The notes under the pieces are model-generated. The model ran no database searches. It was not told where the DNA came from and saw only the letters and a list, made by a program, of their open reading frames with translations. Shown piece after piece: positions 5,959-6,631 of a stretch of DNA of 6,631 bases. Every line of letters begins with the position of its first letter. Position 1 is the stretch's first letter. Source of the DNA: Clostridia bacterium (GTDB taxonomy: Bacteria; Bacillota; Clostridia; Oscillospirales; Acutalibacteraceae); the NCBI GenBank assembly GCA_017534365.1, contig JAFWCS010000528.1, positions 1 through 6,631 of the forward strand. Reading direction: 5' to 3'. The position numbers and the translations under genes are program-made.

Positions 5959-6498
5959 TTAACCTCCGTTTGTAATCGTGATCGTGACGCTGCCGTTGCC
6001 GAGCAGGTCGGCAAGTTCTGCAGCGGTCTTGTCTGTGATTCTGCCAAGCCGGGTGTAAGCCCAGGCGTTGGAGCCGTAAAAAACGACGAGCTGATCCCCG
6101 GCGTAGAGCACGAGATCGCCGGCCTGCGTGGTTGTCTGCCGGTCGTTTCTCGGCAATTCTGTGCCCAGCGCGCCGACCTGCTCAAAGCCGCCGTACATGG
6201 ACATATCGATCCGGAGCGGCGCCGCCTTTGCCAGCTCCGTCAGCGCCGTGACCGACGCGTTTTCTTCCCATGCAACGGCAACCTCCGTATCATTGATAAA
6301 GAAGCGCATAGTGTCCTCCGCGTTGGTTTCTGTTTCCGTTTTGCTTTCCGGTTTGTCCGGTGCCGGGTCCGAACGGTCTGTCTGCGCTGCTTGCGAAGCG
6401 GGGACGGCGGTCGGCGCCGTCTGCCCGCCGCCGCAGGCAGCAAGGCTGAGCAGGGCGACGATCCCGGCAAGCAGTGCGATCCATCTGTTGATCCTCAT
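5959..6498 (-). CDS. Lipoprotein with cyclophilin-like domain
   Basis: A 179-residue predicted lipoprotein. It has a basic N-terminus (MRINRW), a hydrophobic signal segment (about 7-21), and a lipobox LAAC with the lipidated Cys at 22. A Thr/Pro/Ala/Glu-rich linker (23-62) follows, then a globular domain (about 64-178) with features of the bacterial cyclophilin-like family, such as a DMSMYGGFEQVG segment (98-109) and GDLVLYAGDQLVVFYG (127-142). The family is structurally related to cyclophilin, but peptidyl-prolyl isomerase activity is not established and the role is unknown. The start at 6498 is chosen because it gives a proper signal peptide and sits 13 nt after the hydrolase stop; longer in-frame starts (6528, 6579) would overlap that gene. 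Its ribosome binding site (AAGAGA, complement of 6505-6510) is weak. A stronger site precedes internal Met64. The gene ends 3 nt before the flavodoxin-like gene. Confidence 0.8.
   Translation of the reverse strand: MRINRWIALLAGIVALLSLAACGGGQTAPTAVPASQAAQTDRSDPAPDKPESKTETETNAEDTMRFFINDTEVAVAWEENASVTALTELAKAAPLRIDMSMYGGFEQVGALGTELPRNDRQTTTQAGDLVLYAGDQLVVFYGSNAWAYTRLGRITDKTAAELADLLGNGSVTITITNGG
6307..6319 (-). promoter_or_regulatory. Internal ribosome binding site and start (Met64) in the lipoprotein gene
   Basis: A full GGAGG (complement of 6315-6319) lies 5 nt before an in-frame ATG (6307-6309). Starting here would give a 116-residue protein without signal peptide or linker, beginning MRFFINDTEV exactly at the edge of the cyclophilin-like domain. 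The GGAGG falls on codons for Ala-Glu-Asp, so chance is possible. Sequence is seen; use in the cell is inferred. Confidence 0.35.
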
Positions 6499-6511
6499 AC
6501 GCCGTCTCTTA

Positions 6512-6631
6512 TTACAGATACTGTTCATAGAAGCGCCGGATCTTATCAAACGGGATCGCGTCCTTGCCGCCGCCGTCATAGAGATCGGTATGAACCGCGC
6601 CGGGAAGGATCAGCAGTTCTTTGTTGTCCGC
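6512..6631 (-). CDS. Alpha/beta hydrolase, C-terminal end only (runs off right edge)
   Basis: The last 39 codons of a gene entering from the right edge and ending in tandem stops TAATAA. The peptide reads ADNKELLILPGAVHTDLYDG, then a Gly/Lys/Asp stretch, then IPFDKIRRFYEQYL. The PGAVHTDLYD segment matches the region around the catalytic His of alpha/beta hydrolases, and the final IPFDKIxxFYxxxL helix is typical of the YcjY/dienelactone-hydrolase-like group found in Clostridia. The nucleophile and acid are outside the window, so activity and substrate cannot be judged. The lipoprotein gene begins 13 nt after the first stop, which indicates an operon. This frame is too short to show as a long open frame but the match and context make it credible. 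Confidence 0.75.
   Translation of the reverse strand, partial: ADNKELLILPGAVHTDLYDGGGKDAIPFDKIRRFYEQYL

Noticed and set aside
6499..6579. Longer N-terminus for the cyclophilin-like lipoprotein (starts at 6579 or 6528)
   Set aside because: These would overlap the end of the hydrolase gene, have no ribosome binding site, and place Arg-rich sequence ahead of a standard lipoprotein signal.

Overview
The window looks like a chromosomal segment of a fairly GC-rich (roughly 60% by eye), low-passage-of-mobile-DNA member of the Clostridia (Bacillota), probably an uncultured gut-type lineage. The reasons are the protein families present: a VanR-like response regulator, a membrane-anchored LysM-G5-M23 peptidase of the type common in Clostridia, a HisJ-type PHP phosphatase, and a small operon of an alpha/beta hydrolase, a cyclophilin-like lipoprotein and a flavodoxin-fold reductase. 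Strong GGAGG-type ribosome binding sites and TATAAT-type promoters fit this too. The taxonomic call is an inference; no rRNA or other marker is present. I see no mobile element, CRISPR array, tRNA or rRNA.

Layout, left to right. (1) 1-181, minus: N-terminal 60 residues of an OmpR/VanR-type response regulator that runs off the left edge. Its leader (182-294) carries an 11-bp direct repeat just upstream of a candidate extended -10, a good candidate for an autoregulatory operator. (2) 344-2464, minus: a 706-residue single-pass cell-wall peptidase (basic cytoplasmic tail, TM, LysM, G5, M23), followed by a GU-wobble terminator at 295-327 and preceded by its own promoter, whose -35 overlaps the stop codon of the next gene. 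(3) 2530-3369, minus: an RmlD-type dTDP-4-dehydrorhamnose reductase. (4) 3370-3609: a 240-bp divergent intergenic region with one candidate promoter in each direction. (5) 3610-4428 and 4450-5316, plus: a HisJ-family PHP phosphatase and ispE of the MEP isoprenoid pathway, 21 nt apart and probably co-transcribed. (6) 5329-5378: a strong 15-bp hairpin between converging genes that should terminate both strands. (7) 5413-6631, minus: an operon, in transcription order, of an alpha/beta hydrolase (C-terminus only), a cyclophilin-like lipoprotein, and a flavodoxin-fold protein with a four-cysteine cluster.

The left half is cell-envelope biology (sensing, peptidoglycan remodelling, nucleotide-sugar synthesis); ispE also feeds the envelope through undecaprenyl phosphate. 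The right-hand operon looks like a redox/detoxification module of unknown substrate. Nothing in the window is clearly a new system. The most useful leads are the repeat operator at the regulator, the possible dual start in the cyclophilin-like gene, and the three-gene redox module. Several very long antisense open frames, one of 700 codons, are judged to be by-products of GC-rich codon use.
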